A stretch of DNA of 64,000 bases, taken from assembly GCF_000754805.1 (NCBI RefSeq), contig NZ_KN150731.1, positions 4,555,642 to 4,619,641 on the forward strand, given 5' to 3'. The notes under the pieces are model-generated. The model made no database searches. It saw nothing but the letters and a program-made list of their open reading frames with translations, and was not told the origin of the DNA. Below are positions 14,902 to 24,826 of this stretch, in pieces; position 1 is the stretch's first letter; the number at the start of each line of letters is the position of its first letter. The position numbers were made by a program, and so were the translations under genes. Origin of the DNA: Yersinia frederiksenii ATCC 33641 (GTDB lineage Bacteria > Pseudomonadota > Gammaproteobacteria > Enterobacterales > Enterobacteriaceae).

Positions 14902-15354
14902 TACAGCGGGGGAGTAGCCGTTTCGGGGCAGCTAAAATAATATTATCGTTTCAGGCGGTTTAACATCTTGTTTTTTGCTCTCAAGTTAGGGCAAAATACG
15001 CACATGCAATAACCGACGTTTAAACGCGTCGGTTATTTTTTTGCATTCGTGTTTTCACTAAATCAAGAGGCCGGACAACGATCCGGATAGATAAACAGGT
15101 CCGCGAGCGATTATTCACATACGAAAATCGCCGTTATGAGGAAAGAAAGATGGGGCAATTATTCACACTGGCACCGGTGCCCACCGGTATGCGCTGCACA
15201 TGCAGCGATTATGGAGCAACAGGTATGACAAATACCCGTTACACCGCTCTCGTTTCCCCACTTACGTATCCCAGGCAGATACGAAGTTTCCCCGTCACCT
15301 CTGACCTGCGAGCGACACTTGCAAATTGGGTTAAAGGTATGGGGAGGCTGAATC
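14902..15354 (+). other. hcxA-plaP intergenic region with structured plaP leader
   Basis: 453 bases. After a terminator at 15008-15042, the second part holds at least five hairpins: CCGGA/TCCGG (15071-15086), GCGATT/AATCGC (15107-15131), ACCGGT/ACCGGT (15173-15188), CGCTGC/GCAGCG (15192-15207) and CGTATC/GATACG (15265-15283). Two TTTCCCC runs (15253-15259 and 15287-15293) could pair with the GGGGAGG ribosome-binding site of plaP at 15341-15347. This looks like a regulated mRNA leader; I do not recognise it as a named riboswitch. Confidence 0.5.
15008..15042 (+). terminator. Intrinsic terminator upstream of the plaP leader
   Basis: AATAACCGACG and CGTCGGTTATT with a T run. It is about 107 bases after the hcxA stop, so it ends either the hcxA transcript or a short separate RNA. 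Confidence 0.85.
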
Positions 15355-15365
15355 ATGACGCATAA
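15150..15365 (+). CDS. Candidate upstream reading frame in the plaP leader
   Basis: A 71-codon frame with a good ribosome-binding site (GAGGAAAG six bases before ATG) that overlaps the plaP start by 11 bases in a different frame. The product has no recognisable domain, and its codons also form RNA hairpins. If translated, it could couple to or regulate plaP translation. It may equally be a chance frame across a structured RNA, so confidence is low. Confidence 0.3.
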   Translation: MGQLFTLAPVPTGMRCTCSDYGATGMTNTRYTALVSPLTYPRQIRSFPVTSDLRATLANWVKGMGRLNHDA

Positions 15366-16743
15366 TGCTACTGTTGCAGTCGGCACCAATCAAACGGGTG
15401 CAAATAACCGTGTTCAACTTAGAAAAACACTGACATTGGTACAAGTGGTGATGATGGGGCTGGCTTATTTACAGCCGATGACCATTTTCGATACTTTTGG
15501 CATTGTATCCGGCCTGACTGATGGTCATGTCGCGACTTCTTACGCCATTGCGTTGATTGCGGTGCTGTTCACCGCCATCAGCTATGGCAAATTGGTTAAG
15601 CGCTTCCCGTCTGCGGGATCGGCCTATACCTACGCCCAGAAATCCATTAGCCCGAATGTTGGCTTTATGGTGGGTTGGTCATCACTGCTGGACTACTTGT
15701 TCATGCCGATGATTAACATTCTGTTGGCAAAAATTTATCTCGAAGCGATTTTCCCTGGTGTGCCATCGTGGATTTTTGTTGGCGCACTGGTCACCCTGAT
15801 GACGCTGTTTAACCTGCGTGGCATCAACGTGGTGGCAAACTTGAACTCGATCATTGTGGTGGTTCAGGTGGCTATCATGGTGGTCTTCATGGGGCTGTTG
15901 ATTCATGGTGTTTATCAGGGGGAAGGTGCGGGCACATTGGTTAGCCCACGTCCGTTCTACTCTGAAAATGCCCATTTGGTGCCGATGATAACCGGGGCTA
16001 CGATACTGTGCTTCTCATTCCTTGGCTTCGACGGCATCAGTTCGCTGTCTGAAGAAACTCCGAATGCCGGTAAAGTGATCCCGAAAGCGATTTTCCTGAC
16101 GGCGTTAATTGGCGGCATCATCTTTATTGTGGTGTCTTACTTCTTACAACTCTATTTCCCGGACATTTCGCGTTTCAGTGATCCTGATGCGTCACAGCCG
16201 GAAATCATGTTGTTTGTGGCTGGTAAATTCTTCCAGTCGGTGATTCTGTGCTTCTCTTGTGTCACGGTATTGGCATCAGGTATGGCAGCACATGCGGGCG
16301 TTTCGCGTCTGCTGTATGTGATGGGTCGCGACGGAGTATTCCCGGAGAAAGTATTTGGTTACGTGCATCCTAAATGGCGTACGCCAGCCATCAACGTACT
16401 GTTGGTGGGGGCCGTGGCACTGTCCGCTATTTCCTTTGACTTGGTAACGGCAACAGCATTGATTAACTTCGGCGCGCTGGTGGCCTTTACTTTCGTTAAC
16501 CTGTCGGTGATTTCACAGTTCTACATCCGTGAGCGCCGCAACCGCACGTTCAAGGATCATTTCAGCTACCTGATTCTGCCAATGATTGGCGCAGGGACGG
16601 TCGGTGTGCTGTGGATGAATCTGGAAAGCAGCTCAATGACGCTGGGCTTGGTGTGGGGGGCTATTGGCCTGTTGTATATGATCTGGAAAACCCGCGCTTT
16701 CCGTCAGGCATTGCCACAATTTAATGGCGAACTGGCACAGTAA
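15355..16743 (+). CDS. plaP: APC-family amine/amino-acid permease, putrescine importer PlaP
   Basis: 462 residues, matching E. coli PlaP (YeeF), a low-affinity proton-coupled putrescine importer of the inner membrane with about twelve TM segments. The first helices begin at [20 protein letters not shown], typical of the PuuP/PlaP subfamily; [14 protein letters not shown] is the conserved TM6 region. The start is set by GGGGAGG seven bases upstream. Its position between yeeZ and sbcB matches E. coli. Confidence 0.9.
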   Translation: MTHNATVAVGTNQTGANNRVQLRKTLTLVQVVMMGLAYLQPMTIFDTFGIVSGLTDGHVATSYAIALIAVLFTAISYGKLVKRFPSAGSAYTYAQKSISPNVGFMVGWSSLLDYLFMPMINILLAKIYLEAIFPGVPSWIFVGALVTLMTLFNLRGINVVANLNSIIVVVQVAIMVVFMGLLIHGVYQGEGAGTLVSPRPFYSENAHLVPMITGATILCFSFLGFDGISSLSEETPNAGKVIPKAIFLTALIGGIIFIVVSYFLQLYFPDISRFSDPDASQPEIMLFVAGKFFQSVILCFSCVTVLASGMAAHAGVSRLLYVMGRDGVFPEKVFGYVHPKWRTPAINVLLVGAVALSAISFDLVTATALINFGALVAFTFVNLSVISQFYIRERRNRTFKDHFSYLILPMIGAGTVGVLWMNLESSSMTLGLVWGAIGLLYMIWKTRAFRQALPQFNGELAQ

Positions 16744-16762
16744 TAACCTGTTATTGCTGACG

Positions 16763-16792
16763 AAAAACGGAGCCAACTGGCTCCGTTTTTTA
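16763..16792. terminator. Bidirectional terminator plaP / sbcB
   Basis: AAAAACGGAGCC, an AACT loop and GGCTCCGTTTTTT. The A's on the left make it usable for sbcB as well. Confidence 0.85.
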
Positions 16793-16830
16793 TTGTCTGA
16801 TGTTCATTGGCTGGTGTTAGTACATCAATA

Positions 16831-18261
16831 TCAGCTGACCAAACTTCTGGCATACTCAAATAGGGCTTTCAGCAGTGCCAGCTTCTCTTTATCGTCTTCA
16901 TATTGGTTGTAGAATTGCTCCAGTTGTAGCACGTAGTCTTGCACTCTCTCTGGGCTAAGTGCCGCACGGCGATGCTCTAACCAGCGTTGTTGCTCACTGT
17001 CGGTCAAAGTATTTGGGTAATTGCGGGCGCGGAAACGGAAGAATAATGGCTCCAGCCGCGAGTCTTGGAATGTCAGATCCAGAGCAGGCAGATTTTGCGG
17101 CTCAGTTTGCAGAATAATTTTCATGGTAGCGCGGTCAGCATCGCTGAAAAAACCGTTATACAGCTGGGCATCCACATCATCAGAAACCGCAAAAGCCTCA
17201 GCCTGCGCAAACAGTGCCACGACTTTTTCGCGGATTTGCGGGTTTTGTCGCAGCAGTTGTAGATTTTCCAGGCAGCGCTGGCGATCAATACCCAATCGCT
17301 CGGCATTCTCTGCCAGCAGAGTTTTGGCGGGTGCCAGTACCGGGCATTTATTGATATGCACCAGTTTCAATGGTACTGCGGCATCTCCAGCATTGAGCTT
17401 ATCGCGGCGGGTATAGAGACGCTCGCGCAGGGTATCGCTATCCAGTGAAAGTAACGGCGACATGTCCCCCGCCAGGTCACACATAATCACTGCATTTTTA
17501 TTGTCGGGATGCCATGCCAGCGGTGCAACCCAACTGGTATTGCCGCGCGCTGCACCAAACATGCCGGAAACATGAACCAGTGGCGTCATATTTACGATAT
17601 CAATCAATGCATTTATTTTATGCTTACTACGGTGTTGATATAGGTAATCAAACAGCCGAGGTTGTGCCTGTTTAACCAACTTTGCCATGGCGATGGTAGC
17701 GTGCACATCAGACATCGCATCATGGGCGTGTAAATGTTCGACACCATTGGCTTTGGTTAAATGCTCCAATTTGAAGCTCGGCAGGCCATCTTCATTTTCC
17801 GGCCAGACAATACCTTCCGGACGCAAGGCATAGCAGGCGCGCATCACATCCAGCAAATCCCAGCGGGAGTTCCCTCCTTGCCAACTATAGGCATAAGGGT
17901 CATAAAAATTGCGATAGAAAATATTGCGGCTGACTTCATCATCGAAACGAATATTGTTGTACCCGAGAATGCAGGTGCCGGGCACATTGAATGCCTGGTG
18001 AATTTGGCGGGCGAACTCAGCTTCATTGACCCCATTGGCTAAGGCATGTTGCGGGGTAATCCCTGTAATCATCACCGCTTCAGGTTGCGGCAGGTAGTCA
18101 TCGGCGGGTTTACAGTAAATCACCAGTGGCTCTTCGATGATATTGAAATCCAAATCGGTACGTACCCCAGCGAACTGTGCCGGTCTGTCCAGTGCCGGGC
18201 GTTGACCGAAAGTTTCATAATCGTGAATGTAAAAAGTGGGTTGTATGCGGTTGTCTGGCAT
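16831..18261 (-). CDS. sbcB: Exodeoxyribonuclease I
   Basis: 476 residues. A DEDD-family 3'-5' exonuclease on single-stranded DNA acting in recombination and mismatch repair. The first catalytic acids are in HDYETFG (Asp14, Glu16), then the conserved NNIRFDDE segment, and HDAMSDVHATIAMA provides the late His/Asp. The C-terminal half is the SH3-like and helical region typical of ExoI. The flanks match E. coli on the plaP side only. Confidence 0.96.
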   Translation of the reverse strand: MPDNRIQPTFYIHDYETFGQRPALDRPAQFAGVRTDLDFNIIEEPLVIYCKPADDYLPQPEAVMITGITPQHALANGVNEAEFARQIHQAFNVPGTCILGYNNIRFDDEVSRNIFYRNFYDPYAYSWQGGNSRWDLLDVMRACYALRPEGIVWPENEDGLPSFKLEHLTKANGVEHLHAHDAMSDVHATIAMAKLVKQAQPRLFDYLYQHRSKHKINALIDIVNMTPLVHVSGMFGAARGNTSWVAPLAWHPDNKNAVIMCDLAGDMSPLLSLDSDTLRERLYTRRDKLNAGDAAVPLKLVHINKCPVLAPAKTLLAENAERLGIDRQRCLENLQLLRQNPQIREKVVALFAQAEAFAVSDDVDAQLYNGFFSDADRATMKIILQTEPQNLPALDLTFQDSRLEPLFFRFRARNYPNTLTDSEQQRWLEHRRAALSPERVQDYVLQLEQFYNQYEDDKEKLALLKALFEYARSLVS

Positions 18262-18586
18262 TGCCTGAATTAGCCTCTTAAATTATGACATGTTCCACGA
18301 AATAAATTTTTTTTAAAACAATGCCTTAATAATTGTATTTATGCTCGTTCCTCTTATCTGACATGCATCTTATCAAATAAAGCCAAACTGGCCCACTTGA
18401 GCTCTCAGAAGCCATGGTTTGGTAGTAAGAATATTCCTGTTCAATGTTGCATCCAATCCTATATACGTAGCAGTAAAATGCATATTAAATGCATCTAAAC
18501 GTAGTCTGAATATAAAAATAATATGAATAGATTGATTTATTAACATTATGATTTTTAAGTAATATTACTACACCAGGAAATTTGAT
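18262..18586. other. AT-rich divergent region sbcB / autotransporter
   Basis: 325 bases, strongly AT-rich, probably carrying promoters for both genes. I see no clear operator or terminator. Confidence 0.5.
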
Positions 18587-21271
18587 ATGACTAAAACCTG
18601 CGGATATACCACTTTGACTTTTCCAAGAAAAGTCTTGCAGTCATCATCTGATATACAAAAGTATGCTGCACTAAAAAATAGCAAATTGATAATGGCTATT
18701 TTTCTTAATACGCTGCTCATCGCAGTATCACCGGCTCGCGCAGCGACCATTGATGGCGGTGACATAGTCACTGTACCCGACACACAACCTTCACCTTGGG
18801 ATATTATTGGCAACCTTGATATTGGCGGTATTGGTACAGGAACATTAAATATTTTCAATGGCGGCAGCGTAACGAATAGTGGGTATGCCTATATTGGTCA
18901 GGTCAATGGCTCTGGAGAAGTTAATATATCAGGGGCAGGTTCATCCTGGAGACAAAATGGCAGCCAGATATTTATCGGTCATGAAGGCTCAGGAGTGCTA
19001 AATATTACCGATGGCGGGGTTTTATCCAGCGGTCCTGAAGAAGCTTTCATTAACGATATGGATGGTGTTTATATTGGTAATGAAGTTGGCGTCCATGGTA
19101 GCGCTATAGTCTCTGGAGTTGGCTCCAAATTGGATGTTAGCACCGGATATATAGTTGCTGGCCTATACGGTATTGGATCTCTCAATATTACCGATGGTGG
19201 TGAGGGGGACAGTCGGCAAGTTCAAATTGGTAGTTATGCAGGTTCTATCGGTACAGCGACGGTATCAGGGGCAGGTTCCGTCTTGAAGAGTAAGGAATTA
19301 TTCGCTGTTGGTACCAGTGGTACCGGCATACTGAACATCTTGGCCGGTGGTGTTGTTTCAAATAATGGAACTGGTTATATCGGTGCGAATGCAGGAAATG
19401 GAAACGTAACGGTCTCAGGGACGGGATCTCAATGGAATAATACCGGCCTCCTCAATATTGCTAATAAAGGCACGGGTGTGCTGAATATCGAAAATGAGGG
19501 CGTGGTCTCAAGCTCAGCTGTAAATATTGCTCGGTTGGCTGGCAGTATCGGTACATTAAATATTGGGGCCGCAGCCGGCTCTACCGCGACTGCTGCAGGC
19601 ACGCTAGATGCTGCATCCATTACCTTTGGTGCCGGTGATGGCCGGATTGTTTTCAACCATACAGATATGTCAGGTACTTATACTTTCGCCCCGGCCATCA
19701 GCGGAACAGGCAATATTGATGTGTATAACGGTATCACTCTGATGGATGGTATTAGTGACTATTCTGGTTCGACGACAATCTATGGCGGCACATTGGCAGC
19801 CGGAACCACAGGGGCTTTCAGTCGTAATGCGAATTATATCACTGAGAGCGGTGGTACTTTGGACTTGCGTGACTATAGCCAAACGATGGGGAGTTTGAAT
19901 CACTCCGGTCGCCTAAATTTTGGTAGTGCCCCAGGTACGATTTTAACTCTTGTCGGTGATTATACCGGTAATAATGGCCTGCTGAATTTTAATACTTTAC
20001 TGAGTGATGACACCTCGGCGACCAATAAACTGGTGGTTGAGGGGGATACCTCCGGCACGACTCTGGTGACGGTAACTAACGCTGGGGGGAGTGGCGCCCA
20101 TACATTGAACGGGATTGAGCTAATCACGGTGGCAGGCGCTTCTGATGGTGAATTTATTCAAAATGGGCGCATCGTTGCGGGTGCCTATGATTACTTTTTA
20201 GAGCGCGGTATTGGTAGCAATGAAGCTAACTGGTATTTGAACAATGCCATGCCGACAGAGGGGCCGGGGACTCCGGGGGAACCTTCGCCAGTGATGACTG
20301 AGCGCCCGGAAGCCAGCAGTTACAGTGCCAACTTGGCGGCGGCCAATAACATGTTTGCTACTCGTTTACATGACCGACTAGGTGAAACCCAATATCTTGA
20401 TGCACTGACGGGTGAGCTGAAAGTCACCAGCATGTGGCTACGTAGCGAAGGCGGGCATAACCGCTCGCGTGATAGTCAGAACCAACTGCGCACCCAAAGT
20501 AACCGCTATGTGATGCAACTGGGGGGCGATATTGCGCAGTGGAGCAATGACGGGTTGGATCGTTTCCATTTGGGGGTAATGGCCGGTTATGGCAATAGTA
20601 AAAGTACCACCGAATCGCGTTTATCAGGTTATAGCGCCCGAGCCTCTGTAGATGGTTACAGCACCGGTATATATGGCACCTGGTATGCCAATAGCGCGGA
20701 TAAAACGGGTTTGTATGTGGACAGTTGGGCGCAATACAGCTGGTTTAATAACACTGTCAATGGTCAGGGTTTAGCGGCTGAAGAGTACAAATCCAAGGGT
20801 GTGACGGCTTCGGTTGAAAGCGGCTATACCTTTAAAATGGGCGAAAATGCTGCGAAAAACGCGAGCTACTTTATTCAGCCTAAAGCCCAAGTGACTTGGA
20901 TGGGGGTGAAAGCTGATGACCATAAAGAAGCCAATGGGACGAATGTATCCGGTGAAGGTAACGGCAATATTCAGACTCGCCTTGGGGTGAGAGCCTTTAT
21001 GAACGGTTATGCGGATCAGGATAAGGGCAAGGATCGCGTGTTCCAGCCGTTCGTCGAAGCTAACTGGATCCATAACACTAAAGATTTTGGCACCACCATG
21101 GATGGCATGACGGTGAAGCAAGCGGGAGCTGCCAATATTGGTGAGCTGAAGCTGGGTGTGGAAGGGCAGATTAATAAGAATGTTAATCTGTGGGGCAATG
21201 TTGGCCAGCAGGTCGGTAATAAAGGCTACAGTGATACATCAATGATGTTAGGGGTTAAATACAACTTCTGA
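18587..21271 (+). CDS. Type Va autotransporter with beta-helix repeat passenger
   Basis: 894 residues. The long N-terminal signal region has a hydrophobic core (about 33-47) ending SPARA, with predicted cleavage near residue 52. The passenger has five loose repeats beginning G-x-LNI near residues 85, 136, 197, 247 and 297, each with YIG and VSGxGS elements, typical of right-handed beta-helix passengers. A Pro/Gly/Glu-rich linker near residue 560 leads into a C-terminal beta-barrel of about 280 residues, ending GVKYNF with the terminal Phe expected for Bam recognition. No protease or lipase motif is visible, so an adhesin-like role is inferred. AGGA lies eight bases before the ATG. Confidence 0.88.
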   Translation: MTKTCGYTTLTFPRKVLQSSSDIQKYAALKNSKLIMAIFLNTLLIAVSPARAATIDGGDIVTVPDTQPSPWDIIGNLDIGGIGTGTLNIFNGGSVTNSGYAYIGQVNGSGEVNISGAGSSWRQNGSQIFIGHEGSGVLNITDGGVLSSGPEEAFINDMDGVYIGNEVGVHGSAIVSGVGSKLDVSTGYIVAGLYGIGSLNITDGGEGDSRQVQIGSYAGSIGTATVSGAGSVLKSKELFAVGTSGTGILNILAGGVVSNNGTGYIGANAGNGNVTVSGTGSQWNNTGLLNIANKGTGVLNIENEGVVSSSAVNIARLAGSIGTLNIGAAAGSTATAAGTLDAASITFGAGDGRIVFNHTDMSGTYTFAPAISGTGNIDVYNGITLMDGISDYSGSTTIYGGTLAAGTTGAFSRNANYITESGGTLDLRDYSQTMGSLNHSGRLNFGSAPGTILTLVGDYTGNNGLLNFNTLLSDDTSATNKLVVEGDTSGTTLVTVTNAGGSGAHTLNGIELITVAGASDGEFIQNGRIVAGAYDYFLERGIGSNEANWYLNNAMPTEGPGTPGEPSPVMTERPEASSYSANLAAANNMFATRLHDRLGETQYLDALTGELKVTSMWLRSEGGHNRSRDSQNQLRTQSNRYVMQLGGDIAQWSNDGLDRFHLGVMAGYGNSKSTTESRLSGYSARASVDGYSTGIYGTWYANSADKTGLYVDSWAQYSWFNNTVNGQGLAAEEYKSKGVTASVESGYTFKMGENAAKNASYFIQPKAQVTWMGVKADDHKEANGTNVSGEGNGNIQTRLGVRAFMNGYADQDKGKDRVFQPFVEANWIHNTKDFGTTMDGMTVKQAGAANIGELKLGVEGQINKNVNLWGNVGQQVGNKGYSDTSMMLGVKYNF

Positions 21272-21597
21272 TTGATGCTTCATCGATGATAAAGGGCGCA
21301 TACGATAACTATGCGTCTTTTTTTTCGAGAAAATATCTCTGTCCATTAATTCGACACTCTGCATTATCAGCGCGATGAAATAGCCTAATTTACCGCGGAC
21401 TGGTAGGGGACTAACATATTGAGCGCATAAGTTATGAAAAGAGAAAGTGTCAGTAATGAAATGATGCTTATCTTTAAGTTTAAAACGATATTGTATTATT
21501 CAAAAAGTGAAACAGGATTATTCAAAATCATAAAGATGAAAAATGTGAGCAATAATAGCTTTCTCTAGTTTAGATAAAGAATTTCTATCTTAAATAG
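21272..21597. other. Intergenic region after the autotransporter gene
   Basis: 326 bases. Apart from the terminator at 21297-21326, nothing coding or repetitive was recognised; the sequence is AT-rich toward the LysR stop. Confidence 0.5.
21297..21326 (+). terminator. Terminator after the autotransporter gene
   Basis: GCGCATA and TATGCGTC form the stem, followed by a long T run. Confidence 0.8.
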
Positions 21598-22554
21598 TCA
21601 CTCTTCAACACAATGGATTTTTGTGGTGGATTTAGGTACATCCATCTCTTTAGCAAAACTCAAAATCAGCTGGCGAATCCAACGGTTAGCCGCATTATTA
21701 TGTACTCTATGATGCCAAATTAAACGGACATTATATTTTTTGGGTGGGTTTGGTGAAGGGATGATGACCAAGGACGCTGCTTTAACAAAGTGCCGTGCTA
21801 AGCGCGTTGGGATAACTGATGTCAGTTCACTGCCTTTCAAGAGAAAAGGAATGCTGGAGAAATAAGGAACACAAATAATATCCGTTTGGCGCGCTTCATC
21901 AAACGGTGTCGTGGTAACAACATGCCCGGTTCTTCCGCCTCGAACACTAATAACCACTCGTTTGTACTTTTCAACTTCTTGTGTTGATGGGATGCGACCA
22001 ACTTTAGCGTAATAGGCCAAGGGATGGCATTTATGCACCACAAAACTAAACGACTCCTCGAATAAATCAGCTTGATGAAAATCAGCGGGTAGCAATGAAT
22101 CTGAATAAATTGCCATATCTAAAATCCCATTTTCTATTTGGGAAAACAGTGTTTCGGTAATTAACGTAACTTCTATGCACAGCTGAGGGGCGATTTTAAC
22201 CACTTCATTAATTACCTTGGATAAGATAACAAACATGCCATTATCTACCGCCCCGATACGCACCAAGCCATTCAATCGTTTTGGGTCGAATTGGGCAGGT
22301 TCTAACAATTGGTCAAGGTCAAAAAGTGTCGCAACTACTTGTGGAAATAAGCTTTTTGCTCGCTCTGTTGGTTTCATGCCGTAATGCATTCTGATAAATA
22401 AATCATCTTTAAATAATTTTCTCAAATGAGCTAATTGCCGACTTGCAGAAGCCTGACTCATACCTAATTTTTCAGATGTTTTAGTCAATGAGCCCGTTTC
22501 CATCAGGGTTTTGAAGAAGAATAAGATTTCTGTGTTAAATTTTGGAAACTCCAT
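21598..22554 (-). CDS. LysR-family regulator divergent from assT
   Basis: 318 residues. The N-terminal winged HTH includes TGSLTKTSEKLGMSQASASRQLAHLR (about 17-42), followed by a LysR substrate-binding domain. The late region is rather basic and lacks any named signature, so the ligand cannot be read. Divergent placement across 348 bp from assT is the usual arrangement for a LysR protein controlling its neighbour, so control of assT-dsbL-dsbI, perhaps by an aryl sulfate or phenol, is a reasonable inference. Confidence 0.88.
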   Translation of the reverse strand: MEFPKFNTEILFFFKTLMETGSLTKTSEKLGMSQASASRQLAHLRKLFKDDLFIRMHYGMKPTERAKSLFPQVVATLFDLDQLLEPAQFDPKRLNGLVRIGAVDNGMFVILSKVINEVVKIAPQLCIEVTLITETLFSQIENGILDMAIYSDSLLPADFHQADLFEESFSFVVHKCHPLAYYAKVGRIPSTQEVEKYKRVVISVRGGRTGHVVTTTPFDEARQTDIICVPYFSSIPFLLKGSELTSVIPTRLARHFVKAASLVIIPSPNPPKKYNVRLIWHHRVHNNAANRWIRQLILSFAKEMDVPKSTTKIHCVEE

Positions 22555-22902
22555 TGTTAAGATCCTTCTCAGAAAATTTAAGTTCTATACCTATTTATCA
22601 AGTCATATTTTCCAGCTGATAATTTAAAATAATAATGCCAGTTACATGTTAATTCTATCCAATAATTTTTATGCAATCTCAAACTGAGATCACCTTTTCC
22701 TTTTTTTGAATAATTCTATTCCACTTTGAGTGCATGATTAGAATAACGTTCATACATATAATCACTTCAAGTTAATAAATGAGTATCCATCACCAAAGCC
22801 CATACAAGCGTACGACCGAGTAATAGTAATAACAGGCAGAATGGCAAGACCCTATAGAATGTTTAATTTATTTTTACTATTAGCATATAAGGAAGAATTT
22901 GT
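22555..22902. other. Divergent region LysR / assT with two inverted repeats
   Basis: 348 AT-rich bases. TTATCA-N16-TGATAA at 22595-22622 lies near the LysR gene, and ATTCTA-N20-TAGAAT at 22713-22744 lies nearer assT. Either could be a LysR-type operator; both are short enough to arise by chance in such AT-rich DNA. Confidence 0.4.
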
Positions 22903-24735
22903 ATGATAAAAATAAAACTAAAAAGTATTCTTGTTCCTACCATATTGTTGGCAACTATGGTCGCATTTATGCCGTCAACAGTGCTGGCAATAGGTGGCCC
23001 TAGCGGGCCTAAAGTTGACTATCAGGTGCCAGGAAAAATTGGCGAAGTGGTCATGAACCCATACGAAATAGCACCACTGACCGCCATTATTAAGAATGGA
23101 GGATATGTTCTTAAAGATGCAACTGTGCGAATTGTACCTAAGGACAAAGGACAGGAAATAAAATATGCTGTTGCTAACAAACATCTCTTAACCCACGGCG
23201 GTATTCCTATATTTGGGCTCTATTCTGATTATGTTAATACTGTAGAAGTTGAATACACTCGTATCTTTGGTGAAAAAGTAGAGACACTGAAAGAAACATA
23301 TCAAATTTATGCTCCGCCAATCTATGTAGAACCTAATGGTTTAGGTGGACAGAAGTCCGCGATGTTTGATACTCAAGTCAATAAAATATCTCCAGAATTT
23401 AAAGACAGGCTTTATCTGGTTAATAACTTTTTAGATAAATCAGGTAAAGGAACTCGTGCTGTCTGGAATAACCCAACAGGCGGTGCATTAGAGTGGAACT
23501 ACTATCCGCAAAACGCCATTATCGATACCAGTGGTGAAATTCGTTGGTATATGTTCGTGCCTTCAATTTATGACCTTAATTCCATCTATAATGCTGGCGT
23601 TATGATGGGGTTCAAACAGAATACTGACGGCGCATTAAGCTGGGGATTCGGCCAGCGCTATGTCAAATACGATATTATGGGGCGTGAAGTATTCAACCGT
23701 CGTCTACCTGGAAACTATAACGACTACTCCCATTCGATGGACAACTCTCCGAACGGTAACTATTTCTTACGTGTTGCCAGCTCAAACTATAAGCGACCAG
23801 ATGGCAAAAATGTTAGAACAGTGCGTGACGTTATTATTGAAATTGATGTAAATGGTAATGTGGTTGATGAGTGGCGCTTATTTGAGATATTAGATCCTTA
23901 TCGTGATATTAACCTGAAAGTACTCGACCAAGGTGCTGTTTGTCTAAATATTGATGCAACCCAGGCAGGTCATACATTAACTAATGAAGAATTAGCAAAA
24001 CTTGATTCTTCAGATAGTTTTGGCGATATCGTCGGGAGTGGTGCTGGGCGCAACTGGGTACATGTTAATAGTGTTGATCACGACACCGAGGATGACTCCA
24101 TTATTATCAGTTCACGTCACCAAAGTGCCATTGTTAAAATTGATCGAGATAAGCAAGTTAAATGGATTTTAGGTAGCCCTGAGGGATGGAGTGATAAATA
24201 TAAGGATAAAATCTTAACGCCTATTGATGATAAAGGTAAGTCCATTAAATGTGGGAACAGTAAGTGCGAAGGTGGCTTTGACTGGGCGTGGACACAGCAT
24301 ACAGCCTTTAAGATCGATAGTATGAGTAAAGGCGATAATATCTATATTAGTACCTTTGATAACGGCGACAGTCGCGGCATGGAACAACCTGCTTTACCAA
24401 CGATGAAATATAGTCGTGCTGTTATTTACAAAATTGATCAAAAAGCTAAGACAGTGCAACAAATTTGGGAATATGGCAAAGAACGCGGTAATAGTTGGTA
24501 TAGCCCAGTAACCTCGTTAACAGAATACCAGCAGGATAAAAATTCAGTATTCGTATACTCTGCCACGGCAGGTGCAGAATTCGACCTTTCAACGGGGGCA
24601 TTCTTGACTTCGCCGAATCCATTTATCAATGAATTTAAATGGAATGCAAAAGAACCTTCCGTCGAAATTCAATTAAAAAATACCACTGGCTATCAAGCTA
24701 TGCCATTCAGCCTAGAGAAATCTTTTGGGCAATAA
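22903..24735 (+). CDS. assT: Periplasmic arylsulfate sulfotransferase
   Basis: 610 residues. The signal peptide (1-29, ending TVLA) is followed by an N-terminal beta domain and a six-bladed propeller. AssT transfers sulfate between phenolic compounds without PAPS. The residues corresponding to the known active site are present: His277 (DYSHSMD), His387 (WVHVNS), Arg405 (SSRHQ) and the catalytic His466 (WTQHTAF). The Cys450/Cys455 pair just before it matches the structural disulfide made by DsbL. It is the first gene of assT-dsbL-dsbI, the same order as in uropathogenic E. coli. Confidence 0.95.
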   Translation: MIKIKLKSILVPTILLATMVAFMPSTVLAIGGPSGPKVDYQVPGKIGEVVMNPYEIAPLTAIIKNGGYVLKDATVRIVPKDKGQEIKYAVANKHLLTHGGIPIFGLYSDYVNTVEVEYTRIFGEKVETLKETYQIYAPPIYVEPNGLGGQKSAMFDTQVNKISPEFKDRLYLVNNFLDKSGKGTRAVWNNPTGGALEWNYYPQNAIIDTSGEIRWYMFVPSIYDLNSIYNAGVMMGFKQNTDGALSWGFGQRYVKYDIMGREVFNRRLPGNYNDYSHSMDNSPNGNYFLRVASSNYKRPDGKNVRTVRDVIIEIDVNGNVVDEWRLFEILDPYRDINLKVLDQGAVCLNIDATQAGHTLTNEELAKLDSSDSFGDIVGSGAGRNWVHVNSVDHDTEDDSIIISSRHQSAIVKIDRDKQVKWILGSPEGWSDKYKDKILTPIDDKGKSIKCGNSKCEGGFDWAWTQHTAFKIDSMSKGDNIYISTFDNGDSRGMEQPALPTMKYSRAVIYKIDQKAKTVQQIWEYGKERGNSWYSPVTSLTEYQQDKNSVFVYSATAGAEFDLSTGAFLTSPNPFINEFKWNAKEPSVEIQLKNTTGYQAMPFSLEKSFGQ

Positions 24736-24744
24736 GTCATATAG

Positions 24745-24775
24745 GGCCTTGTCCTTAATGTATTTGGGCAAGGCC
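24745..24775 (+). promoter_or_regulatory. Intercistronic hairpin assT / dsbL
   Basis: GGCCTTGTCC and GGGCAAGGCC form a 10-bp stem (one G-U pair) with an 11-base loop. There is no T run, so an mRNA-stabilising or processing hairpin after assT fits better than a full terminator. Confidence 0.5.
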
Positions 24776-24826
24776 TTACAGTGATAAATAACAACAAATA
24801 CAAGTTACCTTATGAGGAATATAGTG

